Part shown: positions 1 through 6,728 of the stretch, in pieces | How the letters are laid out: every line of letters begins with the position of its first letter | Position numbering within the stretch: position 1 is the first letter of the stretch | Assembly: GCA_021817755.1 (NCBI GenBank) | Contig: JAKAGC010000089.1 | Span: 1 to 10,114 of the forward strand | Direction: 5' to 3' | Length of the DNA stretch: 10,114 nucleotides | DNA from: Acidobacteriota bacterium | GTDB taxonomy: Bacteria; Acidobacteriota; Aminicenantia; UBA2199 | Program-made: the position numbers and the translations under genes | Notes under the pieces: generated by a model | Told to the model about the DNA's origin: nothing | Seen by the model: the letters and a program-made list of their open reading frames with translations, nothing else | Database searches by the model: none

Positions 1-4
1 TCAT
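1..4 (-). CDS. Start of an unidentified leftward gene (5' edge only)
   Basis: Only the start codon (ATG at 4-2 on the minus strand) and one more base are inside the window, so the product cannot be named. The call rests on context. A near-perfect Shine-Dalgarno (AAGGAGG, 19-13) lies 8 nt upstream of this ATG, and a plausible sigma70 promoter lies just beyond it. Together these make the ATG a convincing translation start rather than a chance triplet. The gene is divergent from the hydrolase gene that begins at 212. Confidence 0.6.
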
Positions 5-12
5 CGTCAAAT

Positions 13-19
13 CCTCCTT
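13..19 (-). promoter_or_regulatory. Ribosome binding site of the left-edge gene
   Basis: The minus strand reads AAGGAGG here, followed by 8 nt and then ATG at 4-2. This is the strongest Shine-Dalgarno in the window. It is the main evidence that a gene starts at the left edge. Confidence 0.7.
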
Positions 20-38
20 TTAATTTTATAATGTCATT

Positions 39-67
39 ATTATACTTGAATTTTTTTTTTTTGCCTA
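39..67 (-). promoter_or_regulatory. Candidate sigma70 promoter for the left-edge gene, with a poly-A spacer
   Basis: On the minus strand a consensus -10 (TATAAT, 44-39) lies 17 nt downstream of TAGGCA (67-62), which matches TTGACA at 4 of 6 positions. Transcription would start near base 32, leaving a leader of about 28 nt that contains the Shine-Dalgarno at 19-13. Most of the spacer is an uninterrupted A run (plus-strand T run, 51-61). The -35 is weak and the region is A+T-rich, so the call is moderate. Confidence 0.45.
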
Positions 68-142
68 TACCCGAAACAAAAAATTTATTATTTTTTTTAC
101 AAAATTAATAAAAAAAAATGTTAATTCTGGTTGAAAATCCTC

Positions 143-171
143 TTGACGACATTACAATCCTATGTTATAAA
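143..171 (+). promoter_or_regulatory. Sigma70-type promoter for the hydrolase-trmL unit
   Basis: TTGACG (143-148, 5 of 6 to the -35 consensus) is followed after 17 nt by TATAAA (166-171, 5 of 6 to the -10 consensus). The predicted transcription start is near base 178, giving a leader of roughly 34 nt before the ATG at 212. The leader has only a weak Shine-Dalgarno-like GAGAA (203-207, 4 nt from the ATG). No operator palindrome or riboswitch-like structure is evident in it. Both boxes were read by eye. Confidence 0.6.
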
Positions 172-211
172 GATTAAATAGGTTATTATCTACTTTTTTT
201 ATGAGAAATGC

Positions 212-2479
212 ATGAGGCTAAAAATTTTTGTCTTACGGTTATTTCGAATCGGGGGATTTTTGCTTCCCCTAATCCTGTCAGAGATGTTGTGTTATCAGTG
301 GTTAAAAGCAGAAGTAATAAGTATTGAAATCCTGGAACGAGTTCCTTTTCTTGAGGGAATTAAATTTGGAAATGTGGGTGGTTATGAAAAAATAAAAGGA
401 CGTCTTCATTACAGTATAGATCCGGATAATCCTGCAAATTTCAGGATTACGGATTTGCATCATGCACCGCGCAACCATGAGGGAAATATTGAATTCTCGG
501 GAGAATTCTTGCTGATTAAACCTGTAGATATGAAGAAAGGAAATCACCGTTTACTCTATGATGTGACAAATCGAGGGAACTTAAACATACTAAGTGTAAT
601 GAATAATGCTACATGGACCAATAATCCTTCTAATTTGATCCATGCCGGCAATGGTTTCCTGATGAGGCAGGGTTATACGTTATTATGGAGTGAATGGAAC
701 TGGGATGTGAAGCCTGGAAATGGTCGCCTTCAAATCGACATCCCCTATGCAAAAAGCAATGGAAAGCCCATTTCACAAAAAATTGCAGTTGAAATTGTTA
801 CTAGTAGAAGAACAAAAAGTTATGCAGAGCCCTTATGTTGGGGGAATGCAAAAGGTTATCCGGCAGCCGATCCAGACGATCCAAGGGATTCAGAACTTAC
901 AGTTAGAGATGAACCAAGAGACAAACGACGAATAATTCCCCATGATTATTGGCAATTTGCTCGAATTGAAAAGGGACTCTCTATACCTGATCCGACCTGG
1001 ATAAATCTTAAAACAGGTTTTGAACCAGGTAAGATTTATGAATTAATTTATACAGTAAAAAATCCTCCTGTAGTTGGACTTGGTTTAGCGGCAGTACGGG
1101 ATGCAATATCATTTTTCAGATATAAAATAAAAGATGCGCATGGTCAGTTAAATCCACTTGTTATGGATTTAAACCAGAATAGTATTAATGGGAATAATCA
1201 TTGGAATTATAATCATAGTAAATTCGGCCCCAATATGAATAATCAATCTTGGAATAATACCAATGGTTTGGATTTGAAGCCGGAGGTTGAAAAAGTATAT
1301 ATATTTGGTCTTTCTCAATCTGGGCGTTTTGTTGCCGATATGATATATCAAGGTTTCCACGTTGATGAGAAAAGCCGTATGGTTTTCGATGGGGCAAGAA
1401 TACATATTGCTGGAGCAGGAAAAGGAGGATTTAATCAACGGTTTGCTCAGACTTCACAGGTACCCGGACACCTGGAAAGTAATTATATGCCAGCTGATTT
1501 TTTTCCATTTAATTATGCACCGCAGGAAGACCCTATAACCGGTGAATATGGAGGTCTGCTTGAAATAGCCAAAAAAATGGGAAAAATTCCTTATATAATG
1601 GTAACAGATAATGAGCTTGAATATTGGACTCGCGCGGCTTCATTGATACACACTGATGTAATGGGGAAAAAAGATTCCGCTGTAAATGAACGGGTGCGTA
1701 TATATTTTACATGTGGTGCCCCTCATTTTACAGGCAAAACCCGATACCGATATATATATGAACATTCCTTGAATATACTGAATCATTATCCTATCTCGCG
1801 CGCATTGTTGGTAGCATTGGATGCCTGGGTCACTAAAGGAATTCAACCTCCACCAAGTTTATATCCACTAATTAGGAAAAATGAATTGATTACTGCTGAA
1901 GAGCATAAAGGGCAATTCCCGGTTATCCCAGGATTGAGGCATCCGGGACGGAATTATCAACCGTCACGTATTAATTACGGCCCTGAATTCAGAGAAGAAG
2001 GGATTATGTCGGTTATCCCCCCTGAATTGGGAGAACCTTATGTAACGCTTGTTCCTAATTTTGATAGAGATGGTAATAGTATAGGAGGTATTCGGCTTCC
2101 CGAATTGCAAGTGCCATTGGGAACATACCAAGGGTGGAATCCTCGGCAGGCACAATATGGTGCCTCTGGATATCTCGCACGTTTTGAAGGTTCGTTCTGG
2201 CCGTTTGCTATTACAGAAGCGGAGCGGAAACGGAACCATGATCCAAGACCTTCTATTGAAGCTCGATATTCTAGTAAGAAAGAGTATATGAAACGGATCG
2301 AAAAAGCCGTAAAGAATTTAATAAAACAGAGGTTTTTATTGGATGAAGACGGGAAGCGGTATATTGATTTTTATAAACAGATTGTATGGCCCCCTATTCC
2401 TATCGAAACTTACCCTTTTTGGCTTCGAGAGGGAATGACCATACCAGGAAAAAAATATAATGAAGAACACAGAAAATAA
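212..2479 (+). CDS. Exported alpha/beta hydrolase domain protein (Abhydrolase_10-like)
   Basis: The 755-residue protein looks like a member of the poorly characterised large alpha/beta hydrolase domain family (PF20091 type), whose substrates are mostly unknown. Residues 1-33 resemble a signal peptide: Arg/Lys at the N terminus, a hydrophobic stretch at about 13-27 and possible cleavage near LKA-EV. The nucleophile elbow is GLSQSGR (366-372), so Ser368 is the likely nucleophile in a GxSxS variant of GxSxG. Candidate charge-relay residues are the acids in TDNELEYW (465-472) and His505 in GAPHF. Residues 319-353 form an Asn-rich insertion just before the elbow strand. The ATG at 212 has a weak ribosome site, but it preserves the signal sequence and suits the promoter at 143-171. 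The gene overlaps trmL by 20 nt. The fold assignment is fairly secure. An esterase or similar activity is inferred only. Confidence 0.8.
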   Translation: MRLKIFVLRLFRIGGFLLPLILSEMLCYQWLKAEVISIEILERVPFLEGIKFGNVGGYEKIKGRLHYSIDPDNPANFRITDLHHAPRNHEGNIEFSGEFLLIKPVDMKKGNHRLLYDVTNRGNLNILSVMNNATWTNNPSNLIHAGNGFLMRQGYTLLWSEWNWDVKPGNGRLQIDIPYAKSNGKPISQKIAVEIVTSRRTKSYAEPLCWGNAKGYPAADPDDPRDSELTVRDEPRDKRRIIPHDYWQFARIEKGLSIPDPTWINLKTGFEPGKIYELIYTVKNPPVVGLGLAAVRDAISFFRYKIKDAHGQLNPLVMDLNQNSINGNNHWNYNHSKFGPNMNNQSWNNTNGLDLKPEVEKVYIFGLSQSGRFVADMIYQGFHVDEKSRMVFDGARIHIAGAGKGGFNQRFAQTSQVPGHLESNYMPADFFPFNYAPQEDPITGEYGGLLEIAKKMGKIPYIMVTDNELEYWTRAASLIHTDVMGKKDSAVNERVRIYFTCGAPHFTGKTRYRYIYEHSLNILNHYPISRALLVALDAWVTKGIQPPPSLYPLIRKNELITAEEHKGQFPVIPGLRHPGRNYQPSRINYGPEFREEGIMSVIPPELGEPYVTLVPNFDRDGNSIGGIRLPELQVPLGTYQGWNPRQAQYGASGYLARFEGSFWPFAITEAERKRNHDPRPSIEARYSSKKEYMKRIEKAVKNLIKQRFLLDEDGKRYIDFYKQIVWPPIPIETYPFWLREGMTIPGKKYNEEHRK
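2446..2450 (+). promoter_or_regulatory. Ribosome binding site of trmL inside the hydrolase gene
   Basis: AGGAA lies 9 nt upstream of the trmL ATG at 2460, within the last codons of the hydrolase gene. It supports that ATG over later in-frame GTG codons. It implies translation from the same transcript as the hydrolase. Confidence 0.55.
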
Positions 2480-2972
2480 ATCTTTTCAAGTGGAAGTGGT
2501 ATTGTTAGAACCGGAAATCCCTCAGAATACAGGCAATATTGCACGTACTTGTGCTGCTTTACGGTGTCCTTTGCATATAGTTGAACCCCTCGGTTTTTCT
2601 CTTCGGGACAGACATTTACGTAGGGCTGGAATTGATTATTGGGATTTAGTGGATTTAAGACGGTACAAGAATTTTAATGAATTTAAAGAATCCAATAAAA
2701 ACGGAATCCTTTACTTTTTTACCTCGAGAGGACAGAAAAGTTATCATTATGCAGAATATAACGGATTGGTTTATTTAGTTTTTGGAAAAGAATCAACCGG
2801 TCTTTCAATAGAGATGGTTGAAGAAAATAAAGAGAATTGTTATCGTATCCCCATGTACCCGGGGATACGATCATTAAATTTAGCTACTACGGTTGGAATT
2901 GTAATCTATGAGGCTTTTCGCCAGAATAATTTTTTTGGACTATCTGGGTTCGATGAATCGATTAATTTATAA
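2460..2972 (+). CDS. trmL: tRNA (cytidine/uridine-34 2'-O)-methyltransferase TrmL
   Basis: This is a SPOUT-class, SAM-dependent methyltransferase. The E. coli family member methylates the 2'-OH of the wobble nucleotide of the two tRNA-Leu isoacceptors CAA and cmnm5UAA. All three family signatures are present: EPEIPQNTGNIART (17-30), VFGKESTGL (107-115) and RIPMYPGIRSLNLATTV (129-145). The last one forms the trefoil-knot cofactor site. The HLRRAGIDYW segment (52-61) matches the TrmL subgroup. At 170 residues it is slightly longer than E. coli TrmL (157), through about 10 extra N-terminal residues and a short C-terminal tail. It follows the hydrolase gene with a 20-nt overlap, with no evident functional link. 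Its stop is 3 nt from the convergent gspD stop, and no U-tract terminator is visible between them. Confidence 0.93.
   Translation: MKNTENKSFQVEVVLLEPEIPQNTGNIARTCAALRCPLHIVEPLGFSLRDRHLRRAGIDYWDLVDLRRYKNFNEFKESNKNGILYFFTSRGQKSYHYAEYNGLVYLVFGKESTGLSIEMVEENKENCYRIPMYPGIRSLNLATTVGIVIYEAFRQNNFFGLSGFDESINL
2842..2871. repeat. Perfect 11-bp inverted repeat within trmL
   Basis: ATCGTATCCCC (2842-2852) and GGGGATACGAT (2861-2871) are exact reverse complements around an 8-nt loop. The repeat lies in codons for the conserved RIPMYPGIR segment, about 100 nt before the trmL stop and about 105 nt past the gspD stop. Neither strand has a T run next to the stem, so it is not a standard intrinsic terminator. 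Whether the hairpin has any role is unknown. Confidence 0.8.
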
Positions 2973-2975
2973 TAG

Positions 2976-5072
2976 CTAGTAAACTTCTACTTCTGCAGGA
3001 ATTCCATTTAAATCGACCGATTTCTTCTCTTTAGTCGAAGCAGCAATACCCCCTAGAGAAATAGTATAATTTCCTTTTTCCTGGAACCGGACTTTAATTT
3101 GAGCAATAACACTTAAGCTAGCACGGTCATCGGAAACGGAATAAGCAAGGTCGAAGTTAGTACCGGAAAAATTTTTAATAACTTGTACGCTTCTACCGGC
3201 AAAAAAATCGGTTTTAACTTCTTCTACTACTGCTTTAGGTCCAGAAATAGTTCCGCCTAAAGCAAGAGAATTAAGCATGGCACCTGTACTTACTCTTATG
3301 GTGAAATAAGTATCGGTATTGGCTGGAACTCTTCTTTTAGATGGGAGGATAGCAACGGAATCACCGGCGGATTCGCGGGCGTTGTCAGCTTCTGCAGTAG
3401 AAGGCATGGGGGTTTCAGATGAACCAATGATTCCACCTTGCGGAGAACTCCAAATGGTTTCTTCATCTTCAGGTCGAATATCTACTCGGCGGATGACTTG
3501 TGGGGTGATAGAGAAAATTACATCTGTCTGTTTTACAGTACTACCTGAAGCTCCAAACAATCTTCCGATTATTGGAATTCTAGATAATGCAGGAATACCT
3601 GTTAAGCCACTTCTAACTTCATCACGTAAGAAGCCGCCAATGATATTGGTTTCGCCTTCTTTTAAGCGAATTACACTTTCAAGCTCACGTTTTCCGAAGG
3701 TTGGAAAGCCATTTTCAGTTCCAGCAACGGAGTTTATGGTTAATTTCAATTTGATTGTTACTTCATTATCTTTATGGATATAAGGAGTTAATTTTACTTC
3801 CACACCAACGTTTTTATAATTATAAGTAGTAACGGGGACATTGTTAACACCGCCGGTGCCACTTGATTGAAATTGAGTTTGTGGAACAGGGACTTCATCG
3901 CCCACCATAAATTTTATTTCTTCGCCATCAACACCTCTTAGATTTGGTTTAGCAATAATTCGATTTTTATCATCACTTTCTAAGAAACTCAACGCAGCGG
4001 AGGGAACGGTAAGGAAGAAGTTAGTATTTCGAAGGCTGTTCACATTCATTGTCGTTGAAATTTTTCCATCGCTGTCAACTATACCGGCTGAAGCTGTTGC
4101 CAGAGATGAGCTTGTATCGCCATAAGAAACACCCAATGCTTGAGTAAGGTTTTTTGTAATTTCTAAAATTTGAACATCGAGTATGATTTCACTTTTTCTT
4201 TTATCAACAGAATTAATAAAACGATCCACTTCTACCAGAGAGCCGACATCAGCTCTCACTATTATTGTGTTGAGGTTTGTATCTTCTTGCACCTGGATTT
4301 GTTGTTCTCTGAAAATAGTCTGAAGTAGTTTTTTGGCATCTTCAGCTTTAATATTTGAGAGATAGAATACTTTTAGTCCCCTTAATCCGAAAGTCCGTTT
4401 TTTAAATGTATTATCCTGGAAAATAAGAACACTTGCTTTGTCTAGAATTCGATAATCGGTTCCTGAAACCATACAGAGTTGTCCAAGTAAGTCATAAAAA
4501 TTCGTGTTTTCAACTTCAATAGAATAAACGAAATCCCTGAAATCTTTATCGAAAATGAAATTAACACCATAGGATTTCCCCATTGCTGCAAAAATTTTGG
4601 TAATAGGCGTATTTCTTAGTTTTAGATCCATCTTTTCTGCGGGGTTAACTTTTAACGTAACCGGAGGTTTTATGGATGATTGAAAGGGAGGGGCTGATTC
4701 TTTTTTTCCAGTAATGAATTCATTGAGTTCGTCTGTAAGAGACTTATTATTTGGGAAAATAGTTAATGCTATGTTGTATTCTTTAATCGCTTCGTCTCTT
4801 TTCTCTTGCCCCTTATATTGTCTTGCCATATAGAGATGAGAGTAATAACTGTTCAACTTTGCTCTGAAGAGTAAAATCCGGAGATTACTGTTTGGTTTGT
4901 CTTTAAATGCTTTTTCAAGTTGTACGAGTGCATTGTCATAATCTCCTGAGGAGTACAATTCCATTCCACGTTTTTCCTGGGATGAAGGAGTTGCGCATCC
5001 TGATAAGAAAAGGATAAGCATAAATGAAAGCAATGCAAGGTTAAAAAGTATCCTATTATTTTTTTTAATCAT
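2976..5072 (-). CDS. gspD: Secretin GspD/PilQ-like, lipidated, with TPR and cohesin-like domains
   Basis: This is the outer-membrane channel of the T2SS/T4P-like machine, at 698 residues. In order it has a lipoprotein signal peptide with lipobox LSGC (Cys26), two TPR-like helical repeats (about 33-66 and 74-110), a linker, an STN/N0-like domain (about 148-218) and one N1-type domain (about 232-292). The secretin core follows (about 297-530), with VGDEVPVPQTQ (390-400), GGFLRDEVRSGLTGIPALS (479-497) and IPIIGRLFG (499-507). A low-complexity linker leads to a C-terminal beta-rich cohesin-like domain (about 585-698). Ala follows Cys26, so outer-membrane sorting is expected. Classical GspD has more N domains and usually neither TPRs nor a cohesin tail. 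The start overlaps the upstream stop by 8 nt and has an AGGGG site 9 nt away. Secretin identity is secure. The choice between gspD and pilQ as a name is uncertain. Confidence 0.92.
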   Translation of the reverse strand: MIKKNNRILFNLALLSFMLILFLSGCATPSSQEKRGMELYSSGDYDNALVQLEKAFKDKPNSNLRILLFRAKLNSYYSHLYMARQYKGQEKRDEAIKEYNIALTIFPNNKSLTDELNEFITGKKESAPPFQSSIKPPVTLKVNPAEKMDLKLRNTPITKIFAAMGKSYGVNFIFDKDFRDFVYSIEVENTNFYDLLGQLCMVSGTDYRILDKASVLIFQDNTFKKRTFGLRGLKVFYLSNIKAEDAKKLLQTIFREQQIQVQEDTNLNTIIVRADVGSLVEVDRFINSVDKRKSEIILDVQILEITKNLTQALGVSYGDTSSSLATASAGIVDSDGKISTTMNVNSLRNTNFFLTVPSAALSFLESDDKNRIIAKPNLRGVDGEEIKFMVGDEVPVPQTQFQSSGTGGVNNVPVTTYNYKNVGVEVKLTPYIHKDNEVTIKLKLTINSVAGTENGFPTFGKRELESVIRLKEGETNIIGGFLRDEVRSGLTGIPALSRIPIIGRLFGASGSTVKQTDVIFSITPQVIRRVDIRPEDEETIWSSPQGGIIGSSETPMPSTAEADNARESAGDSVAILPSKRRVPANTDTYFTIRVSTGAMLNSLALGGTISGPKAVVEEVKTDFFAGRSVQVIKNFSGTNFDLAYSVSDDRASLSVIAQIKVRFQEKGNYTISLGGIAASTKEKKSVDLNGIPAEVEVY

Positions 5073-5685
5073 TGTTGTTTTCCCCTTTTAGTTGGATTTG
5101 GACAGTAGTTGATTCCACTTCGACAGTTATGAATTTTTTTTCTATTTCGATTATTTTAATATTTTCTTTTATGATATCGTTAACACCTACGATAAGAGTT
5201 TCCCCACCGATAGTGACTAGAGCACTTCGTCTTGATTCTTTGATAACATATCCCTCATACTGAATACGTTGTTGTGTTTCTGTTACAATATTTCGAACCG
5301 GTATCTCTTCTCTCCCATCAGGGTTTTCTTCAGGTTCTTCTTGTTTTGGAGGGATAACTGGTTTAAGGTTTTCATCCTGACGAATAGGGGTCATAGTATC
5401 AGGGGAGAAAATATCCCGTTTTAATATGAATTCAGATTTCCTGGGTGCTAGTTTTGATACATGGATGATTTCAAATGTAGCTTGAGTTTTGTCAGCTTTT
5501 TCTATTTTTTCTGATTTTTCGGATTTATCTAACTGGATGCCCTGTTTGGTTTCGTCTTTTTTTATTGGATTAACTTGATTTTGAGCAGAGATGAATAACG
5601 GAATAATTAAACAAGCAATGACAACCTGGAGTATAAAAGGGAAGGCAAAACGTTTTTTAAGTGAATTGACTATATTACCTGACAA
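5065..5685 (-). CDS. PilP/GspC-like inner-membrane to secretin linker, TTG start
   Basis: This is a probable periplasmic connector between the inner-membrane alignment complex and the secretin, in the pilP/gspC position directly before the secretin gene. An ATG-initiated frame would begin at 5796 but would overlap the previous gene by 122 nt. I prefer TTG at 5685, which has GGAGG 6 nt upstream and only 11 nt of overlap. That gives 206 residues. They comprise a hydrophobic anchor or signal (13-34), a Lys/Glu-rich stretch (about 43-70), an RDIFSP motif (90-95) like the RDPF motifs of PilP-type proteins, a Pro/Glu linker (about 109-128) and a small beta domain (about 140-200) resembling PilP or the GspC homology region. 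No PDZ domain is seen. Cys25 sits in a VIAC lipobox-like context, but the hydrophobic run continues past it, so lipidation is doubtful. Confidence 0.7.
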   Translation of the reverse strand: MSGNIVNSLKKRFAFPFILQVVIACLIIPLFISAQNQVNPIKKDETKQGIQLDKSEKSEKIEKADKTQATFEIIHVSKLAPRKSEFILKRDIFSPDTMTPIRQDENLKPVIPPKQEEPEENPDGREEIPVRNIVTETQQRIQYEGYVIKESRRSALVTIGGETLIVGVNDIIKENIKIIEIEKKFITVEVESTTVQIQLKGENNND

Positions 5686-6199
5686 TGTACACCTCCATTG
5701 TGAAGCTGCCAATGATTTCTTCGGTTCTTTTTTCACGTGAAATTTCCATTCCTCGTAATACTGAAAGTTTTTGATAGCCGAGGAGTTCATTTGCAAATTG
5801 TTTGATAGAGGGATATGAGCCTTTAACTCCGAAGACTACTTCCGCCATGAGAATATCCTTATATAAAGCCTTGTATCTAACTTGCATCGTGCTGTTTCGC
5901 AGTTGGTATTTATTGAACAGGTTATTCAATTCAGTACGGAAGAGAGAAAAATCATCGAGATTCATTAGGTATTCAGATTTAAATTTTTCAAACTCGGAAT
6001 CGATGTTTTTCCAGTGTTTGTGAGGTGTCTCATATTTTGATTCTTTTGCCAAATCCTGTTTATAAATACGGGTTTTTTCTTCAATATTCCCGGAAGTTAA
6101 ACGCTCCACAGCGGAATATAGAAAAGAGCCGAGGCAGAATATGATACTTAGAGCCAGTAAACCGGTTAAACTGTAGATGATAATATTTTTCTTTTCCAT
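5675..6199 (-). CDS. PilO/GspM-like inner-membrane alignment protein
   Basis: The 174-residue bitopic protein has a short cytoplasmic N terminus (MEKKN), one membrane helix (about 6-30), a charged, probably coiled-coil stretch (about 35-95) and a C-terminal alpha/beta region (about 100-173) with the size and pattern of the ferredoxin-like domain of PilO/GspM. Sequence similarity is weak at this level. The call rests on topology, length and the position third in a PilM-N-O-P-like series. PilO normally pairs with PilN in the periplasm. The ATG follows the pilN-like stop after 1 nt with no clear Shine-Dalgarno, which suggests translational coupling. Confidence 0.65.
   Translation of the reverse strand: MEKKNIIIYSLTGLLALSIIFCLGSFLYSAVERLTSGNIEEKTRIYKQDLAKESKYETPHKHWKNIDSEFEKFKSEYLMNLDDFSLFRTELNNLFNKYQLRNSTMQVRYKALYKDILMAEVVFGVKGSYPSIKQFANELLGYQKLSVLRGMEISREKRTEEIIGSFTMEVYIVR
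5692..5696 (-). promoter_or_regulatory. Ribosome binding site that decides a TTG start for the pilP/gspC-like gene
   Basis: The minus strand reads GGAGG at 5696-5692, 6 nt before TTG at 5685-5683. It lies in the last codons of the pilO-like gene. It is far better placed than anything upstream of the ATG at 5796. Confidence 0.6.
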
Positions 6200-6200
6200 G

Positions 6201-6722
6201 TTAAAATTTTATTTCTAGACTTGCATTAAATAAGCCATCTTTTTGTACTTCGCTGGAAATAACCAGGTTATATTTTGAAAATGCCTTGTAGGTTTCCATC
6301 ATTTTATCAGAAGAGATTGCTATGACTTGAAAAACAACAGAAGGGGTTCCTTCTTTGATAACAATTCGAGTGATGAAAACTCCCCCGGGGAGAAGTTCTT
6401 CAATGGTTTCCAACCGGTTCATATAGGGGAAAATATGGGCATTAATTGCCGAATTAGCAAAAGAGATTTTGGGGTTCCATTTTCGTTTGATTTTGTCGAT
6501 CTCTTTTTTGTAATTCTGCTCATCTTGGGCTTTTTTATCCACCTGGGCTTTATAGAGTTTCAATTGTTTTTTTTCGTTTAAGAATCGGTTACTGGTGGAA
6601 GCAATACTGTAAATACCTCCGGCAACAAAAAGCGTGGAAAGAAGAACTGCAACAATTGAAGCCAGGATATACCGGGCATAATTAATTTTTTTATGCGATG
6701 CAATATTATAACGTATTTTCAT
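6201..6722 (-). CDS. PilN-like inner-membrane alignment protein
   Basis: The protein has 173 residues. The short cytoplasmic N terminus has YNIASHKK (5-12), which resembles the INLA/INLLP segment by which PilN binds PilM. It is followed by one membrane helix (about 17-40), a Lys/Gln-rich coiled-coil segment (about 45-85) and a C-terminal domain (about 105-173) of alternating strands and helices like the PilN/GspL periplasmic ferredoxin-like fold. The TIEELLPGGVFITRIVI segment (106-122) fits the PilN pattern in which a conserved Leu-Pro precedes a strand. AAGGT lies 8 nt before the ATG and spans the previous stop. The gene lies between the pilM-like and pilO-like genes, as in canonical pilMNOP clusters. 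Confidence 0.72.
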   Translation of the reverse strand: MKIRYNIASHKKINYARYILASIVAVLLSTLFVAGGIYSIASTSNRFLNEKKQLKLYKAQVDKKAQDEQNYKKEIDKIKRKWNPKISFANSAINAHIFPYMNRLETIEELLPGGVFITRIVIKEGTPSVVFQVIAISSDKMMETYKAFSKYNLVISSEVQKDGLFNASLEIKF

Positions 6723-6728
6723 GGCCGT

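Noticed and set aside
118..177. 19-codon open frame starting at ATG 118 in the divergent intergenic region
   Set aside because: It overlaps the -35 and -10 of the promoter at 143-171, has no Shine-Dalgarno and no notable peptide, so chance is the better explanation.
491..508. 8-bp inverted repeat GAATTCTC/GAGAATTC with a 2-nt centre
   Set aside because: It encodes EFSGEF inside the hydrolase gene, far from any promoter. A repeated Glu-Phe pair in the protein produces it, and no operator function is suggested.
720..935. 71-codon + strand frame inside the hydrolase gene, and similar overlapping frames throughout
   Set aside because: They overlap well-supported genes in other frames, lack ribosome sites and show no family resemblance.
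3319..3783. 154-codon open frame on the + strand opposite gspD
   Set aside because: It lies wholly antisense to the conserved secretin core, has no recognisable domain or ribosome site, and its composition follows from the opposite frame.
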